A stretch of 64,000 nucleotides of DNA from Ectobacillus sp. JY-23 (lineage in GTDB: Bacteria > Bacillota > Bacilli > Bacillales > Bacillaceae_G). Below are positions 42,817 to 51,657 of the stretch, in pieces. How positions within the stretch are numbered: the first letter of the stretch is position 1; each line of letters opens with the position of its first letter. The stretch spans positions 2,170,001-2,234,000 of the forward strand of contig NZ_CP095462.1 of NCBI RefSeq assembly GCF_023022965.1, read 5' to 3'. A program made the position numbers and the translations under genes. The notes under the pieces are model-generated. The model ran no database searches, was not told the origin of the DNA, and saw only the letters and a program-made list of their open reading frames with translations.

Positions 42817-44400
42817 ATGGATTGGTTTGATGGTCATGGCGGTTCACGAATACAACCACCTCCAGAACAGCCACAAAAACCGGCACCGAAACAAGAAGAA
42901 AACAAGCTCACCAGCAGCGTACAAGCAAATATAGATACCATTAATAAAGCCTTCGGAAGCAGTGCCGATGTCGTCACACGACAAATGAACATTGGTGTTC
43001 CCATCGGATTGGCTTATATAGAAGGTTTGATCGACCAAACCGCAATCAGTGAATTTATTATTCAAGCTATGCAAATAGCTGAAAAGCATATAAAGCGATA
43101 CGGTACACACGAACCGGAAAAGCTCCTTCACTATATTACAACTTCTGTCATAGCTACCGGAGAGGTTCATGATTTACACATCATGATGGATGTAAAGATG
43201 TCAATGTTAGACGCACATACCATTTTATTTATCGAAGGCTGTGAGCAAGGGTTAGCGGTGCCAACATGCGGATGGAAGGATCGCGGTGTTAATGAACCAT
43301 CTTCAGAGACAGTTGTTCGTGGACCGCGCGAAGCATTTTCAGAGTCATTACGTACAAATACTACGCTCGTACGCCGGAAAATTCATGATGAAAATCTGTA
43401 CTGTGAGCAGCGCCATATCGGAAAGGTTACCAAAACAAACATTGCGGTAATGTACATTAATGGGATTGCCGATGAAAATATTGTAAAGGAATTATATGAG
43501 CGCTTGGATCGCATTGATACAGACGCCATTTTAGAAAGCGGTTATATCGAAGAATATATCCAGGACAGCTTTTTGTCTCCGTTTCCAACCGTATTTAACA
43601 CCGAACGACCAGATGTAGTGGCGGCGGGACTGCTAGAAGGACGAGTTGCCATCTTTGTAGATGGAACACCCTTCGTTTTACTCGTTCCTGTTTTGTTCGT
43701 GCAATTTTTTCAAACACCGGAGGACTATTACGAACGCTCCCTTGTTTCTTCCTTATTGCGACTACTTCGTTATGCCAGCTTTTTTATCGCACTGTTGGCA
43801 CCGTCCGCTTATATTGCGATTACGACCTTTCATCAGGAAATGCTGCCGACTCCTTTACTCATCAGTCTGGCAGCTCAGCGCGAGGGCATTCCGTTTCCAG
43901 CATTTGTGGAAGCTGTCATTATGGAGATTACCTTTGAAGTATTACGTGAAGCTGGATTACGCACACCGCGTCCGCTCGGACAAACCATTTCGATTGTCGG
44001 CGCACTCGTTATTGGGCAATCAGCCGTAGAAGCTGGCTTCGTATCCGCCGCAATTGTAATTGTCGTTTCCATTACGGCCATCTCATCTTTTGCACTGCCA
44101 GCTTACAACGTATCTATTGCAATTCGAATTTTACGCTTTTTGCTCATGATGCTGGCGGCTTCCTTTGGTTTATTCGGTATTACCATGGGACTCATTTTAA
44201 TGGTGGTTCATCTATGCTCCTTGCGCTCGTTTGGCGTACCATATTTAGCGCCGATTACACCGACGCACAAAACATCACCGCAGGATACACTGATTCGGTT
44301 ACCGCATTGGTTGCTTCGTAGGCGACCTGCTGAATTTTCAAAGCAAAATAACATACGTAATAAAACGCCGATGCCTCGGCCAAAGAAGGGAACAACATGA
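42817..44400 (+). CDS. Spore germinant receptor A subunit (GerA family)
   Basis: 527 residues from the ATG at 42817; AAAGGGGGAG in front lies within the longer frame from 42796. A Pro/Gln-rich N-terminal tail is followed by the soluble GerAA domain (about 40-290, with VAMYINGIADENIV and LSPFPTVFNTERPD) and about five to six spans (SAYIAITTFHQEMLPTPLL, EAGLRTPRPLGQ, GITMGLILMVVHL). GerA subunits form the germinant-gated channel in the spore inner membrane with B and C subunits. The stop overlaps the gerC start by four bases. Which germinant it senses is unknown. Confidence 0.92.
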   Translation: MDWFDGHGGSRIQPPPEQPQKPAPKQEENKLTSSVQANIDTINKAFGSSADVVTRQMNIGVPIGLAYIEGLIDQTAISEFIIQAMQIAEKHIKRYGTHEPEKLLHYITTSVIATGEVHDLHIMMDVKMSMLDAHTILFIEGCEQGLAVPTCGWKDRGVNEPSSETVVRGPREAFSESLRTNTTLVRRKIHDENLYCEQRHIGKVTKTNIAVMYINGIADENIVKELYERLDRIDTDAILESGYIEEYIQDSFLSPFPTVFNTERPDVVAAGLLEGRVAIFVDGTPFVLLVPVLFVQFFQTPEDYYERSLVSSLLRLLRYASFFIALLAPSAYIAITTFHQEMLPTPLLISLAAQREGIPFPAFVEAVIMEITFEVLREAGLRTPRPLGQTISIVGALVIGQSAVEAGFVSAAIVIVVSITAISSFALPAYNVSIAIRILRFLLMMLAASFGLFGITMGLILMVVHLCSLRSFGVPYLAPITPTHKTSPQDTLIRLPHWLLRRRPAEFSKQNNIRNKTPMPRPKKGTT

Positions 44401-45593
44401 AGCGATCTGTTCTTATTTTTTCTGTCATGCTTCTCGTGTTAACGGGGTGCTGGAATCGACGTGAACTGAATGAACTCGCAATCGCTGTTGGGATGGCGAT
44501 TGATAAAAGCTCGGATGGGCAATATGTAATCAGTGTGCAGGTTGTAGATCCAAACGAAGTAACACCGCGCCTTGGTACGGGCGGTCGAGCGCCTGTTACC
44601 ATATACAAACAAAAGTCAAAAACACTGCATGAGGCTTTACGCCTTATGACAACTATATCACCGCGTAAAATTTATTTGGGACATTTGCGCATTTTAGTCT
44701 TGAGTGAACAGCTAGCTGAAGATGGGGTTGCTAAGATTTTAGAGCTATTGCACCGAGATCAAGAATTGCGTTCGGACTTTTATATTATTTTAGCACGTGA
44801 TACAACAGGGTTTGCTGTGTTGGAAAATGTAAGTCCAATTGAAAAGATTCCAGCGCAAAAGCTCTACAAATCATTAGAAGTTTCTCAGCGGGTATGGGCC
44901 CCTACATATGCGACGCAGTTGGATGAATTGATATCCCAAATGACCTCCTCCGGTACATCACCTGTTCTGACAGGCATTCGTTTTATAGGAAGTGAGGAAA
45001 AAGGAGGCACCAAGCAAAATTTAGATAAGGTGTATCCTGAAAGCACGCTGCAATATCATGATTTGGGCGTGTTTCGCGGCGATCAGCTTATTGGTTGGCT
45101 GAATAAGCGGGAAAGTAAGGGACTCAATTATATTGTTGGAAAGGTCAGTACAACAGTAGGGGAGGTTTATTGGCCTGAAGGCGGTCTATTTGTAATGGAG
45201 GTTATGCGCGCCTCTTCTAAAATAAAAGCGCGCGTAGTGAACGGCAAAGCCTACATTGATGTTTATGTAAAAGCACAAGGGAACATTAGTGAGGTGCAGT
45301 GCAATATGGATTTAACAGATCCTAATGTAATTAAGAAAGCAGAAAAATTAGTTGAAAAAGTAAATCGGCAATTGACTACCGAATCTGTGAAGCGCGCTCG
45401 TGAACTCCATAGTGATATTTTTGGTTTTGGAGAAGCCGTGCACCGAGCTGATCCAAAAGCTTGGAAAAGGATGAAGCATACCTGGCATGATAAAGGATTC
45501 TTAGAAGCATCTATCCGCTTTCATCCAGATATCAAAATTTGGAGAACGGGTAATACAGGGAAATCTTATTTAAAAGAAATTAAGAGGGATTAA
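44397..45593 (+). CDS. Spore germinant receptor C subunit, Ger(x)C lipoprotein
   Basis: 398 residues with a lipobox (VLTGC, Cys18) followed by WNRRELNELA, the signature of Ger(x)C proteins. Three domains are expected; domain 1 has VGMAIDKSSDGQYVISVQVV and domain 3 SIRFHPDIKI near the end. It sits on the outer face of the spore inner membrane as part of the receptor. ATG overlaps the A-subunit stop (ATGA). Confidence 0.92.
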   Translation: MKRSVLIFSVMLLVLTGCWNRRELNELAIAVGMAIDKSSDGQYVISVQVVDPNEVTPRLGTGGRAPVTIYKQKSKTLHEALRLMTTISPRKIYLGHLRILVLSEQLAEDGVAKILELLHRDQELRSDFYIILARDTTGFAVLENVSPIEKIPAQKLYKSLEVSQRVWAPTYATQLDELISQMTSSGTSPVLTGIRFIGSEEKGGTKQNLDKVYPESTLQYHDLGVFRGDQLIGWLNKRESKGLNYIVGKVSTTVGEVYWPEGGLFVMEVMRASSKIKARVVNGKAYIDVYVKAQGNISEVQCNMDLTDPNVIKKAEKLVEKVNRQLTTESVKRARELHSDIFGFGEAVHRADPKAWKRMKHTWHDKGFLEASIRFHPDIKIWRTGNTGKSYLKEIKRD

Positions 45594-45594
45594 T

Positions 45595-45843
45595 ATGTTG
45601 CTCGGTTGTGTCATGGTGGTGTTATTTGCAGTGGGAATTAGTGTATTTGAGATACCGCCTCTTCGGAAAGAAAAGCGAAAACGTGATCTCATCGTGTATG
45701 GTGTATTACTGCTAAGCGGAACGTTGCTTTCATCAGCAGTCATTCTTCATTTGCCGGTTCCAAATCCGCTTGATTGGTTAGCGATGCTTGTCAAACCGTT
45801 CAGCGAATGGCTGAATGATACTTTAGGCGTAAGGAGGGCGTAA
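45595..45843 (+). CDS. Small two-span membrane protein of the ger operon (D-subunit candidate)
   Basis: 82 residues, with AGAGGGATTAAT before the ATG. Two spans (about 1-17 and 32-50) flank a basic cytoplasmic loop (LRKEKRKRD); the C-terminal part is amphipathic. It begins two bases after the C-subunit stop and ends just before the first B gene. Small two-span proteins in ger operons have been described as D subunits that modulate receptor action in Bacillus, and this fits in size and topology. No direct sequence match is claimed. Confidence 0.65.
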   Translation: MLLGCVMVVLFAVGISVFEIPPLRKEKRKRDLIVYGVLLLSGTLLSSAVILHLPVPNPLDWLAMLVKPFSEWLNDTLGVRRA

Positions 45844-45844
45844 C

Positions 45845-46960
45845 GTGCGCAAAGAGCACATTTCAGGGGCGCAGTTTTTTATATTGATCTTTATGTTCAT
45901 TGTCAGCAGCTCGACGTTAAACGTCCCTAACCTCGTTACGCCCTATGCGCAGCAGGACAGTTGGATCTCAGCTGCTATTGCAATACCCATTTCTCTACTT
46001 CTCGTACCTTTGTATACTGAGATTCATAAAAGATATCCTGACAAGACCTTTACGCAATGTCTGCAGATCGTATTCGGGAAATGGATTGGCGGCTGCATCG
46101 CACTTTTATTTACTTTTTATTTTTTAACGTTAGCAGCCGGCTTGTCTCGTCAAGTGTCAGACTTAATTGCTACTCTTTTATTGCCCGACACACCACTTGT
46201 TGCGATTATCATTGTTTTTTTCACAGTTGTCACTCTTGCCGTTCGAAGCGGAATTGAAAATCTTGCACGCACAGCTCGTGTATTCGTCCCCTGGATTATG
46301 TGCTTTTTTATCTTGCTTGTATTGATGCTTGTACCGCTCATCGACTGGCACAATATTATGCCCGTATGGGAAAACGGATTGGCGCCGATTACTCGCGGCA
46401 CTTTTACCGTTCTTGGTGTTCCCTATGCTGATCTCATTATTTTTTTAATGATTGCACCGCACGTACATGCTGTCAAAGAGGTCCGTAAGTTTTATTTTAT
46501 CGGGATTTTGGTAGGTGGCTTTGTCATTGTCTTAATTGTATTACTTTCTTTATTGATTTTAGGGGTGGGCTTAACTGCAAACTCTATTTATCCTGTATAT
46601 ACACTTGCGCAAAAAGTGAATATTGGTAATTTCATTCAACGCTTAGAGGTTATTATCGGTGTCATTTGGTTAATTACCTTTTTTGTAAAATCCTCTGTTT
46701 GTTTATACGGCTGTGTGACGAGCATGGCTCACACCTTCGCAGTACATAATCCTAAGATTTTGCTGGGCCCAATCATGCTGATTTCTGTACCTTACAGTAT
46801 TTTAATGGTTCCAAACGCTCCTTACTTTTTTAATTACGTCTCAGAGTACTGGACACCACTTGTTCTTATATACGGTGTTTTGATTCCTGTGATGCTGTTG
46901 ATTATAGATAGTATTAAGCAGCGTAGAAAGGAGCGACAATATGCAAAACATGAACATTAG
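45845..46960 (+). CDS. Spore germinant receptor B subunit 1 (endospore germination permease)
   Basis: 371 residues from a GTG preceded by AAGGAGGGCG. Ten spans of the amino acid/polyamine transporter superfamily in the GerAB branch: ISGAQFFILIFMFIVSSS at the start, TPYAQQDSWISAAIAIPISL, and VKEVRKFYF before span 7. The B subunit holds the germinant-binding pocket. It overlaps the second B gene by 20 bases. Confidence 0.9.
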   Translation: MRKEHISGAQFFILIFMFIVSSSTLNVPNLVTPYAQQDSWISAAIAIPISLLLVPLYTEIHKRYPDKTFTQCLQIVFGKWIGGCIALLFTFYFLTLAAGLSRQVSDLIATLLLPDTPLVAIIIVFFTVVTLAVRSGIENLARTARVFVPWIMCFFILLVLMLVPLIDWHNIMPVWENGLAPITRGTFTVLGVPYADLIIFLMIAPHVHAVKEVRKFYFIGILVGGFVIVLIVLLSLLILGVGLTANSIYPVYTLAQKVNIGNFIQRLEVIIGVIWLITFFVKSSVCLYGCVTSMAHTFAVHNPKILLGPIMLISVPYSILMVPNAPYFFNYVSEYWTPLVLIYGVLIPVMLLIIDSIKQRRKERQYAKHEH

Positions 46961-48032
46961 TGGTAAGCAGCTGTTTGCCCTCATGTTTTTATTTGAAATT
47001 GGTAGTTCCATTGTTATCAGTTTAGGTACAGAAGCGAAGCAGGATGCATGGCTTGCTGTATTAGTCGGGATGCTTGTAGGTCTTCCATTATTCGCTGTTT
47101 ATGCCTATTTATACAATGTACATAACATGGCACTCACCAGTTATTTGCGAAAGCTACTTGGCACCTGGCTCGGCGGCGCCATTTCTATCGTATATATTCT
47201 ATACTTTTTCTATATCTCAGCTCGTGTATTGCGAGACTTTGGTGAGCTCCTTACCACATCTTCTTTGGACAGTACACCTCTCATTGTCATAATGATTGTT
47301 ATGATGGTGACAGTCCTTTTTTCTGTATGCAATGGATTTGAAGTGTTTGCACGAGCAGGCGGCCTACTCTTCATTGCCTCTCTATTAATAGGTGGGATGA
47401 CTTTAGTAGCGATGTTTTTTTCTAACATCATTCATGTGGAACGACTGTTTCCTATGCTTGAAAATGGAATCAGGCCTGTCATTCAGGCGGCTTTTCCCCT
47501 AATTTATACATTTCCGTTTGGCGAAATGGTTGTATTTACCATGCTAATGCAGCACACTAACAATCGTAAAAGTGCCATTCGCGCAGGGTTTGCAGCCATT
47601 ATTGTCAGCGGCATTGTACTGAGTGCAACGATTATTCTCAACATCTGTATCCTTGGTGTCACCTATGCTGAAATCGTTCAGTTCCCGCTCCTTCTCAGCG
47701 TAAGCCGCGTCCGGATCGGCGAAATCATTCAGCGCTTGGACGCAGTAGCCCTGTCTGCCCTTATTGTTGGCGGCTTCGTAAAAATCAGTATCTTCTTTTA
47801 TGCCGGCGCACTCGGTCTAAAAGATGTATTCAAATTAAAAACCAAATACTGTCACATCATTACCATCATCATAGCTGCCATACTCATCATCTACGCACCT
47901 CGTATGGCCAGCAACTTTAGTGAACACATCCAAGTTGGATTAGAAGTGGTTCCCTATTATCTGCACCTTCCCCTTCAAACAGGCGTACCACTACTTTTAT
48001 TGCTAATAACACTCATCAAACGACGCCGCTAG
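46941..48032 (+). CDS. Spore germinant receptor B subunit 2 (endospore germination permease)
   Basis: 363 residues, AAAGGAG before the ATG. Same family and ten-span layout as the preceding gene (ISGKQLFALMFLFEIGSS, TEAKQDAWLAVLVGMLVG, ENGIRPVIQAAFP). The two are clearly diverged, not a fresh duplicate. Two B subunits after one A and one C could combine with the same A/C pair to widen the germinant range. The operon ends here; no strong terminator is obvious before the repeats at 48061. Confidence 0.9.
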   Translation: MQNMNISGKQLFALMFLFEIGSSIVISLGTEAKQDAWLAVLVGMLVGLPLFAVYAYLYNVHNMALTSYLRKLLGTWLGGAISIVYILYFFYISARVLRDFGELLTTSSLDSTPLIVIMIVMMVTVLFSVCNGFEVFARAGGLLFIASLLIGGMTLVAMFFSNIIHVERLFPMLENGIRPVIQAAFPLIYTFPFGEMVVFTMLMQHTNNRKSAIRAGFAAIIVSGIVLSATIILNICILGVTYAEIVQFPLLLSVSRVRIGEIIQRLDAVALSALIVGGFVKISIFFYAGALGLKDVFKLKTKYCHIITIIIAAILIIYAPRMASNFSEHIQVGLEVVPYYLHLPLQTGVPLLLLLITLIKRRR

Positions 48033-48060
48033 CGCCGTTTTTAACTTGTTCACACTCATC

Positions 48061-48160
48061 ATTGGCCGACCTTCTTCTCTATCGGCCAAATCCTACCTTC
48101 TATCGGCCTAACTTCTCTTCTATCGGCCGAATCCTACCTTCTATCGGCCAAATGTTTGTG
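48061..48160. repeat. Tandem array of ~21-bp CTATCGGCC units
   Basis: Units start at 48079, 48100, 48120 and 48141: CTATCGGCC, then A, T or G, then AATCCTACCTT or a variant; a decayed unit (TTGGCCGACCTTCTT) begins near 48062. Same core as the pair at 41446-41487, 6.6 kb away. The array lies between the convergent ger operon and NERD gene. Unit spacing of 20-21 bases without spacers rules out CRISPR. Confidence 0.8.
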
Positions 48161-48192
48161 CACTTGGTTTGCAGGTTGGTACAGTCACTCTG

Positions 48193-48765
48193 TTAGAGGA
48201 AGTTTGTATACTCTATGTCTACGTTCCCCTCTACCTCTGCTGGAAGCGCTGCCGCGTGAACAACATTACGCAAACGTCCGTCCGCTTTAATAAGCGTAGC
48301 TGGATTACTAATGACAACGCGATAACAGACCGGAACAAGCGGAAATCCATGACGAACCAGCCATTCTTGTAAATGCAATTGCTGACGCGTCGACTGCAGC
48401 AGCGGGTCTGGAAACGCCTCTTCTTTATCGCGATATGTACGAATTAACTGTCGCTGCGCTTGATCAAAAAACAATGTACCGGCAATATTTTTAATTTCAA
48501 TAATCATAAGAAAGGTTTCAGAAACCAGTAGCGTATCAATTTGGAAATAACCCTGCATAGTAGGAAGTCGCAGGTCATGAAGGATATGATAATGAGGTAA
48601 AAAGGAAAGATGATAATTGAGGGATTGTTCACCATGAAAGCCTGTTAAACCTTTAGACAACTCTGTTTCGACTTTGCTCCGTTCTGGGTGACTGCTCGGT
48701 AGCCTACGCAGCAGTGCCTCTAACTTTTTAATCTTCAGCGGTATACGCCGCTCTTTCTGAATCAT
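48193..48765 (-). CDS. NERD-domain protein, possibly C-terminally truncated
   Basis: 190 residues. The nuclease-related domain is seen in EQSLNYHLSFLPHYHILHDL, GYFQIDTLLVSETFLMIIEIKNI (D and ExK of a restriction-nuclease-like core) and DPLLQSTRQQLHLQEWL. NERD proteins in Bacillus are commonly near 300 residues; this one ends soon after the core, with a low-complexity tail, and the repeat array follows 30 bases later, so a truncation is possible. Cytoplasmic; function of the family poorly known. Confidence 0.75.
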   Translation of the reverse strand: MIQKERRIPLKIKKLEALLRRLPSSHPERSKVETELSKGLTGFHGEQSLNYHLSFLPHYHILHDLRLPTMQGYFQIDTLLVSETFLMIIEIKNIAGTLFFDQAQRQLIRTYRDKEEAFPDPLLQSTRQQLHLQEWLVRHGFPLVPVCYRVVISNPATLIKADGRLRNVVHAAALPAEVEGNVDIEYTNFL

Positions 48766-48784
48766 ATGCTCACTCCTTTTTATA

Positions 48785-48814
48785 AAAAGAGCTGTCTCAT
48801 CATCCGGACAGCTC
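48785..48814 (-). terminator. Terminator of the HAD gene
   Basis: GAGCTGTC and GACAGCTC form an 8-bp perfect stem around a 10-base loop, followed by TTTTTATA on the minus strand. It includes the last codons of the gene. Confidence 0.75.
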
Positions 48815-49384
48815 CCGAATCTCTTTTAAATATAAAATACGAGAAAGTTGTTCATACGACTCTACATAAAAATCAGCGCCGGGTTCCAGCAAATTTTGAA
48901 ACATGCAAGTTTTGATCCCGAGGCGCTTGGCCGGAATCAAATCAACCTCACGATCTCCAATAACAAGATCAATATGATACTTTTCATGTAAATAGCGATA
49001 GGCTTGGTCATCCGGCTTTTTGGGGAACCCGTCCTCCGGGCCGATAATCTCCACAAAATAGTCCAGTAAACTATAATGCGTTAAAATACGAATAACCTCT
49101 TCCTTCGGATAATGCGTCACGATTACATTTTGATTCGCTTGCCCAAGCACCTGTGCCGCTCCAGCGAACGGACGATACGAAGATGGCGACTCAATTTCCT
49201 CATCCGACACGCCATAATACGAAAGCGCATAGGGAATCGACACCTTCAGCTTTGCCATAATTTCGTGACGAGGCACATGCTCACCAAGCACCTTCTTAAA
49301 ATTAGACACATATACACAATAGCTGTCAATTAACGTACCGTCAAAATCCCATAATATATTCAGAGCCCTATCCCCTATCATCAT
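48800..49384 (-). CDS. HAD-family phosphatase (phosphoglycolate phosphatase-like)
   Basis: 194 residues. Motif I DFDGTLIDS near the N-terminus, a helical cap (ISYAL-like region after KVSIPYALSYYG), motif II VTHYPKEE, and motif III/IV FPKKPDDQAYRYL with IGDREVDL. It should dephosphorylate a small phosphorylated metabolite in the cytoplasm. Several starts (ATG at 49384 or 49381) are possible and the ribosome site is poor. Confidence 0.85.
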   Translation of the reverse strand: MMIGDRALNILWDFDGTLIDSYCVYVSNFKKVLGEHVPRHEIMAKLKVSIPYALSYYGVSDEEIESPSSYRPFAGAAQVLGQANQNVIVTHYPKEEVIRILTHYSLLDYFVEIIGPEDGFPKKPDDQAYRYLHEKYHIDLVIGDREVDLIPAKRLGIKTCMFQNLLEPGADFYVESYEQLSRILYLKEIRELSG

Positions 49385-49440
49385 AAGATTTGTTTTATGT
49401 TACAGTATACCAAATTATGAAAAATAGGGTAAAGTATAAT

Positions 49441-49950
49441 TTACATTTCACGCAAACGCTTTTCAATCGTGGTGCACATCAAAGCACCTATCACAATCAA
49501 TACAATACCCGTTGCCGCAAGCGGCCTGTCCGAGCTACGACGCAGATGAAAACGAAGCGGATCCTTACTTCCTTTAACTTGCACTGTGTACCAGCCCGCC
49601 TTTGCGAATTTCACAATCCCAACTTCACGCAAGCGACTTGTACCATCCTTATGACCACCTTTAACAGGAGACCCATACACCTCAGCCTTTGTGCCGTCCT
49701 CCGAGCGAATGGTCACATTTTCGATTGCCGAAAAAACAGGCATTTTCACCGTGTTGCCGCCATCTATAAATTCATATTCATGATATAGCTTGTACACACC
49801 GCTTTTCGTAATTTCTATTTTATTAATACCGTCCGTTTGCACCTTCTGCGTTTGGTTCAATAAAAGCAAGCTGTATACCGTCAGCCCCACTCCGCTCAAA
49901 AACAGAAGGAAGAACACATAAAACGAGACAGGCTTTTTCTGTCTGTACAA
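49441..49950 (-). CDS. Two-span membrane protein with outside beta domain
   Basis: 169 residues: a span at about 9-30, an extracytoplasmic part of about 110 residues with beta character (INKIEITKSGVYKLYHEYEF, TIRSEDGTKAEVYGS, AGWYTVQVKGS), a second span (about 145-162) and a short basic end. No recognised family. The middle may be a small jelly-roll. It stands alone between HAD and the DUF4176 fragment. Confidence 0.6.
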   Translation of the reverse strand: MYRQKKPVSFYVFFLLFLSGVGLTVYSLLLLNQTQKVQTDGINKIEITKSGVYKLYHEYEFIDGGNTVKMPVFSAIENVTIRSEDGTKAEVYGSPVKGGHKDGTSRLREVGIVKFAKAGWYTVQVKGSKDPLRFHLRRSSDRPLAATGIVLIVIGALMCTTIEKRLREM

Positions 49951-50047
49951 GTGTCTGCCAGCTCCCTTCTTCGTATGTACACTATTCTATGTACAGTCTA
50001 TCAAAAGCAAACGCCGGCTTCCACCTATAACTCTATTTTTCCAGAAG

Positions 50048-50215
50048 TTATCTATTCTTTCTCTCTTTAAATAATTCCTGAAACTCCATCTCCACTTCAT
50101 TCATAAATCCTACGTGTAAAACATCTGAAATATCTTCATGATTGAAAAAGAAGTTATAGTCCGGCGAAATATTACCGTGCGGGAAATAACAAGCTACGTA
50201 GTCCTCTCTTGTTGC
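50048..50215 (-). pseudogene. C-terminal fragment of a DUF4176 protein
   Basis: The minus-strand frame between stops at 50218-50216 and 50050-50048 encodes REDYVACYFPHGNISPDYNF, then FFNHEDI and about 25 more residues. I recognise YVACxxPxGNISPxYxxxFNHEDI as the C-terminal half of DUF4176, a small protein found next to LXG toxin and type VII secretion genes. The N-terminal half is missing, there is no start codon, and the fragment's beginning overlaps the end of the next gene in another frame. It is therefore a remnant. Confidence 0.6.
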
Positions 50216-50403
50216 TTACTAAAAGAAAGTTGTCTCCAACCGGCAATATAACAAATAGCTGAAGCTGTAAGTACAAGCAACAGCTGGCCAATCACAAGAT
50301 CTTTTCCCGATTTATATATACCGTATAAAGCAAACAGCAATAGAATAGTACCTAAGGCAAAGCGCAGCTTAGCTCTTTTCTGATAGTACGTATGTAGTTC
50401 CAC
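50194..50403 (-). CDS. Small two-span membrane protein
   Basis: 69 residues from a GTG with AGAGGAGGAG upstream. Two spans (about 14-28 and 37-54) joined by a short basic loop (YKSGKD). Its last 7 codons run over the DUF4176 fragment in a different frame, so its natural C-terminus may have been replaced by a deletion. No family recognised. Confidence 0.55.
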   Translation of the reverse strand: MELHTYYQKRAKLRFALGTILLLFALYGIYKSGKDLVIGQLLLVLTASAICYIAGWRQLSFSKQQERTT

Positions 50404-50502
50404 GATGCTCCTCCTCTTGCAACTTCTGTTTACAGTCTAACAAAAGGAACGCATATCTTCTATCCAAGAATTCCTTTTTCTAGAAAACGTATATAATGAT
50501 AA

Positions 50503-50528
50503 AACACGGCCCTCCTAAGGACTGTGTT
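50503..50528 (-). terminator. Terminator of spoIID
   Basis: AACACGGCCCT and AGGACTGTGTT pair at 10 of 11 positions (one G-U, one mismatch on the minus strand), next to the spoIID stop, with TTTTATCATTAT following. Confidence 0.65.
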
Positions 50529-50529
50529 C

Positions 50530-51534
50530 TCAATTTCTCGCCGTTAATTTTCCTTCATATTGATTTAACCCTGTGATTTCGACACCCTGATAATAATGAC
50601 TCACAATATCCTGGTATGTTTTTCCTTCCTTTGCCATACCATTAGCACCGTACTGACTCATACCCACGCCGTGACCATAGCCTTTTGTGATAACAACAAT
50701 CGTGTTGCCCTGACGGCTGAAGGAAAAGTCAGTGGAGCGGAGACCTAGCTTGTCGCGCACCTCACGTCCTGACAGCTTCTTACCATTTACCTCTACTGTT
50801 TTGACGCGCTGACCTGGTGTGCGTTCAAGAACTTTAGCCACCTCACCAGTCGGAGGAATCTGCACACCAAGCGCCTGTTGAAATTTACTTATATCCATCT
50901 TATTTTCCGCTTGGTACTTCGGCGCTTCTTTATCCCATGGACTTTTCACACTGCGCAAGTATGGATAGGGACTGGTCCAGTAATCTTCGGAATTCTCAGT
51001 GTAGCCGTTGCTTGTTGAGAAAAACGAGGCAGTAATCGGCTCTCCTTTATATGTAAGAACTTGTCCTGCCGTTGCTTCGACGGCTTCCTTGATCCGCTTC
51101 ATTTTCCGCTCATAGTCCTTGCCCCACAGCTTTTGCAGCTCGGCGTTATTTTTATATACTTGGTTGTCGACTGTATCCGTCACATGCGCTTCATTTCCCG
51201 TACCGGCAAGCATTCGCTTAACAACGAATGTTCTGGCCGTCAGCGCTTGGGCCTTTAAAGCCTCCAGCTCAAAATCAGCAGGCATCTCTGCGGCAATCAC
51301 ACCGGTGACATACTCCTCAAGCGGCACCCGCTCCACCTTTTTTTGCGCACTTCGATATACAGAAACCTCTACATCACTCTTCACGGTAGGCACCTCTTGT
51401 TTCTTAGTAGGTGCTGCTTTTGTAACCGTTAGCTGCTTCGTCTCTCCGTGAAACGGCACTACCAACGCACTTGGTACGATGATGACGAGCGCAGTTAAGC
51501 TAGACACGAGTGTAATTGCAAGTTTTGTCTTCAT
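50530..51534 (-). CDS. spoIID: Stage II sporulation protein D (lytic transglycosylase)
   Basis: 334 residues from the ATG at 51534, which follows GGGAGGG; the longer frame to 51606 is rejected. One N-terminal span, then the SpoIID domain: [19 protein letters not shown] with the catalytic Glu, [31 protein letters not shown], and [17 protein letters not shown]. With SpoIIP and SpoIIM it hydrolyses septal peptidoglycan and drives engulfment. The neighbour order spoIID-murA-ywmB-ywzB is that of other Bacillus genomes. Confidence 0.95.
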   Translation of the reverse strand: MKTKLAITLVSSLTALVIIVPSALVVPFHGETKQLTVTKAAPTKKQEVPTVKSDVEVSVYRSAQKKVERVPLEEYVTGVIAAEMPADFELEALKAQALTARTFVVKRMLAGTGNEAHVTDTVDNQVYKNNAELQKLWGKDYERKMKRIKEAVEATAGQVLTYKGEPITASFFSTSNGYTENSEDYWTSPYPYLRSVKSPWDKEAPKYQAENKMDISKFQQALGVQIPPTGEVAKVLERTPGQRVKTVEVNGKKLSGREVRDKLGLRSTDFSFSRQGNTIVVITKGYGHGVGMSQYGANGMAKEGKTYQDIVSHYYQGVEITGLNQYEGKLTARN

Positions 51535-51657
51535 CGCTTTCCCTCCCACATACTCTCTACCCTTTAAATGTATGGAAGCGGACAAGCATTTAGAACAACT
51601 CAGCATTTTTTGGAAACAAAAGCATATTATCTCACATTTCTGACTATAACAGTAGTA

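Noticed and set aside
48061-48160. CRISPR array
   Set aside because: The units abut at 20-21 bases with no unique spacers and no cas genes nearby.
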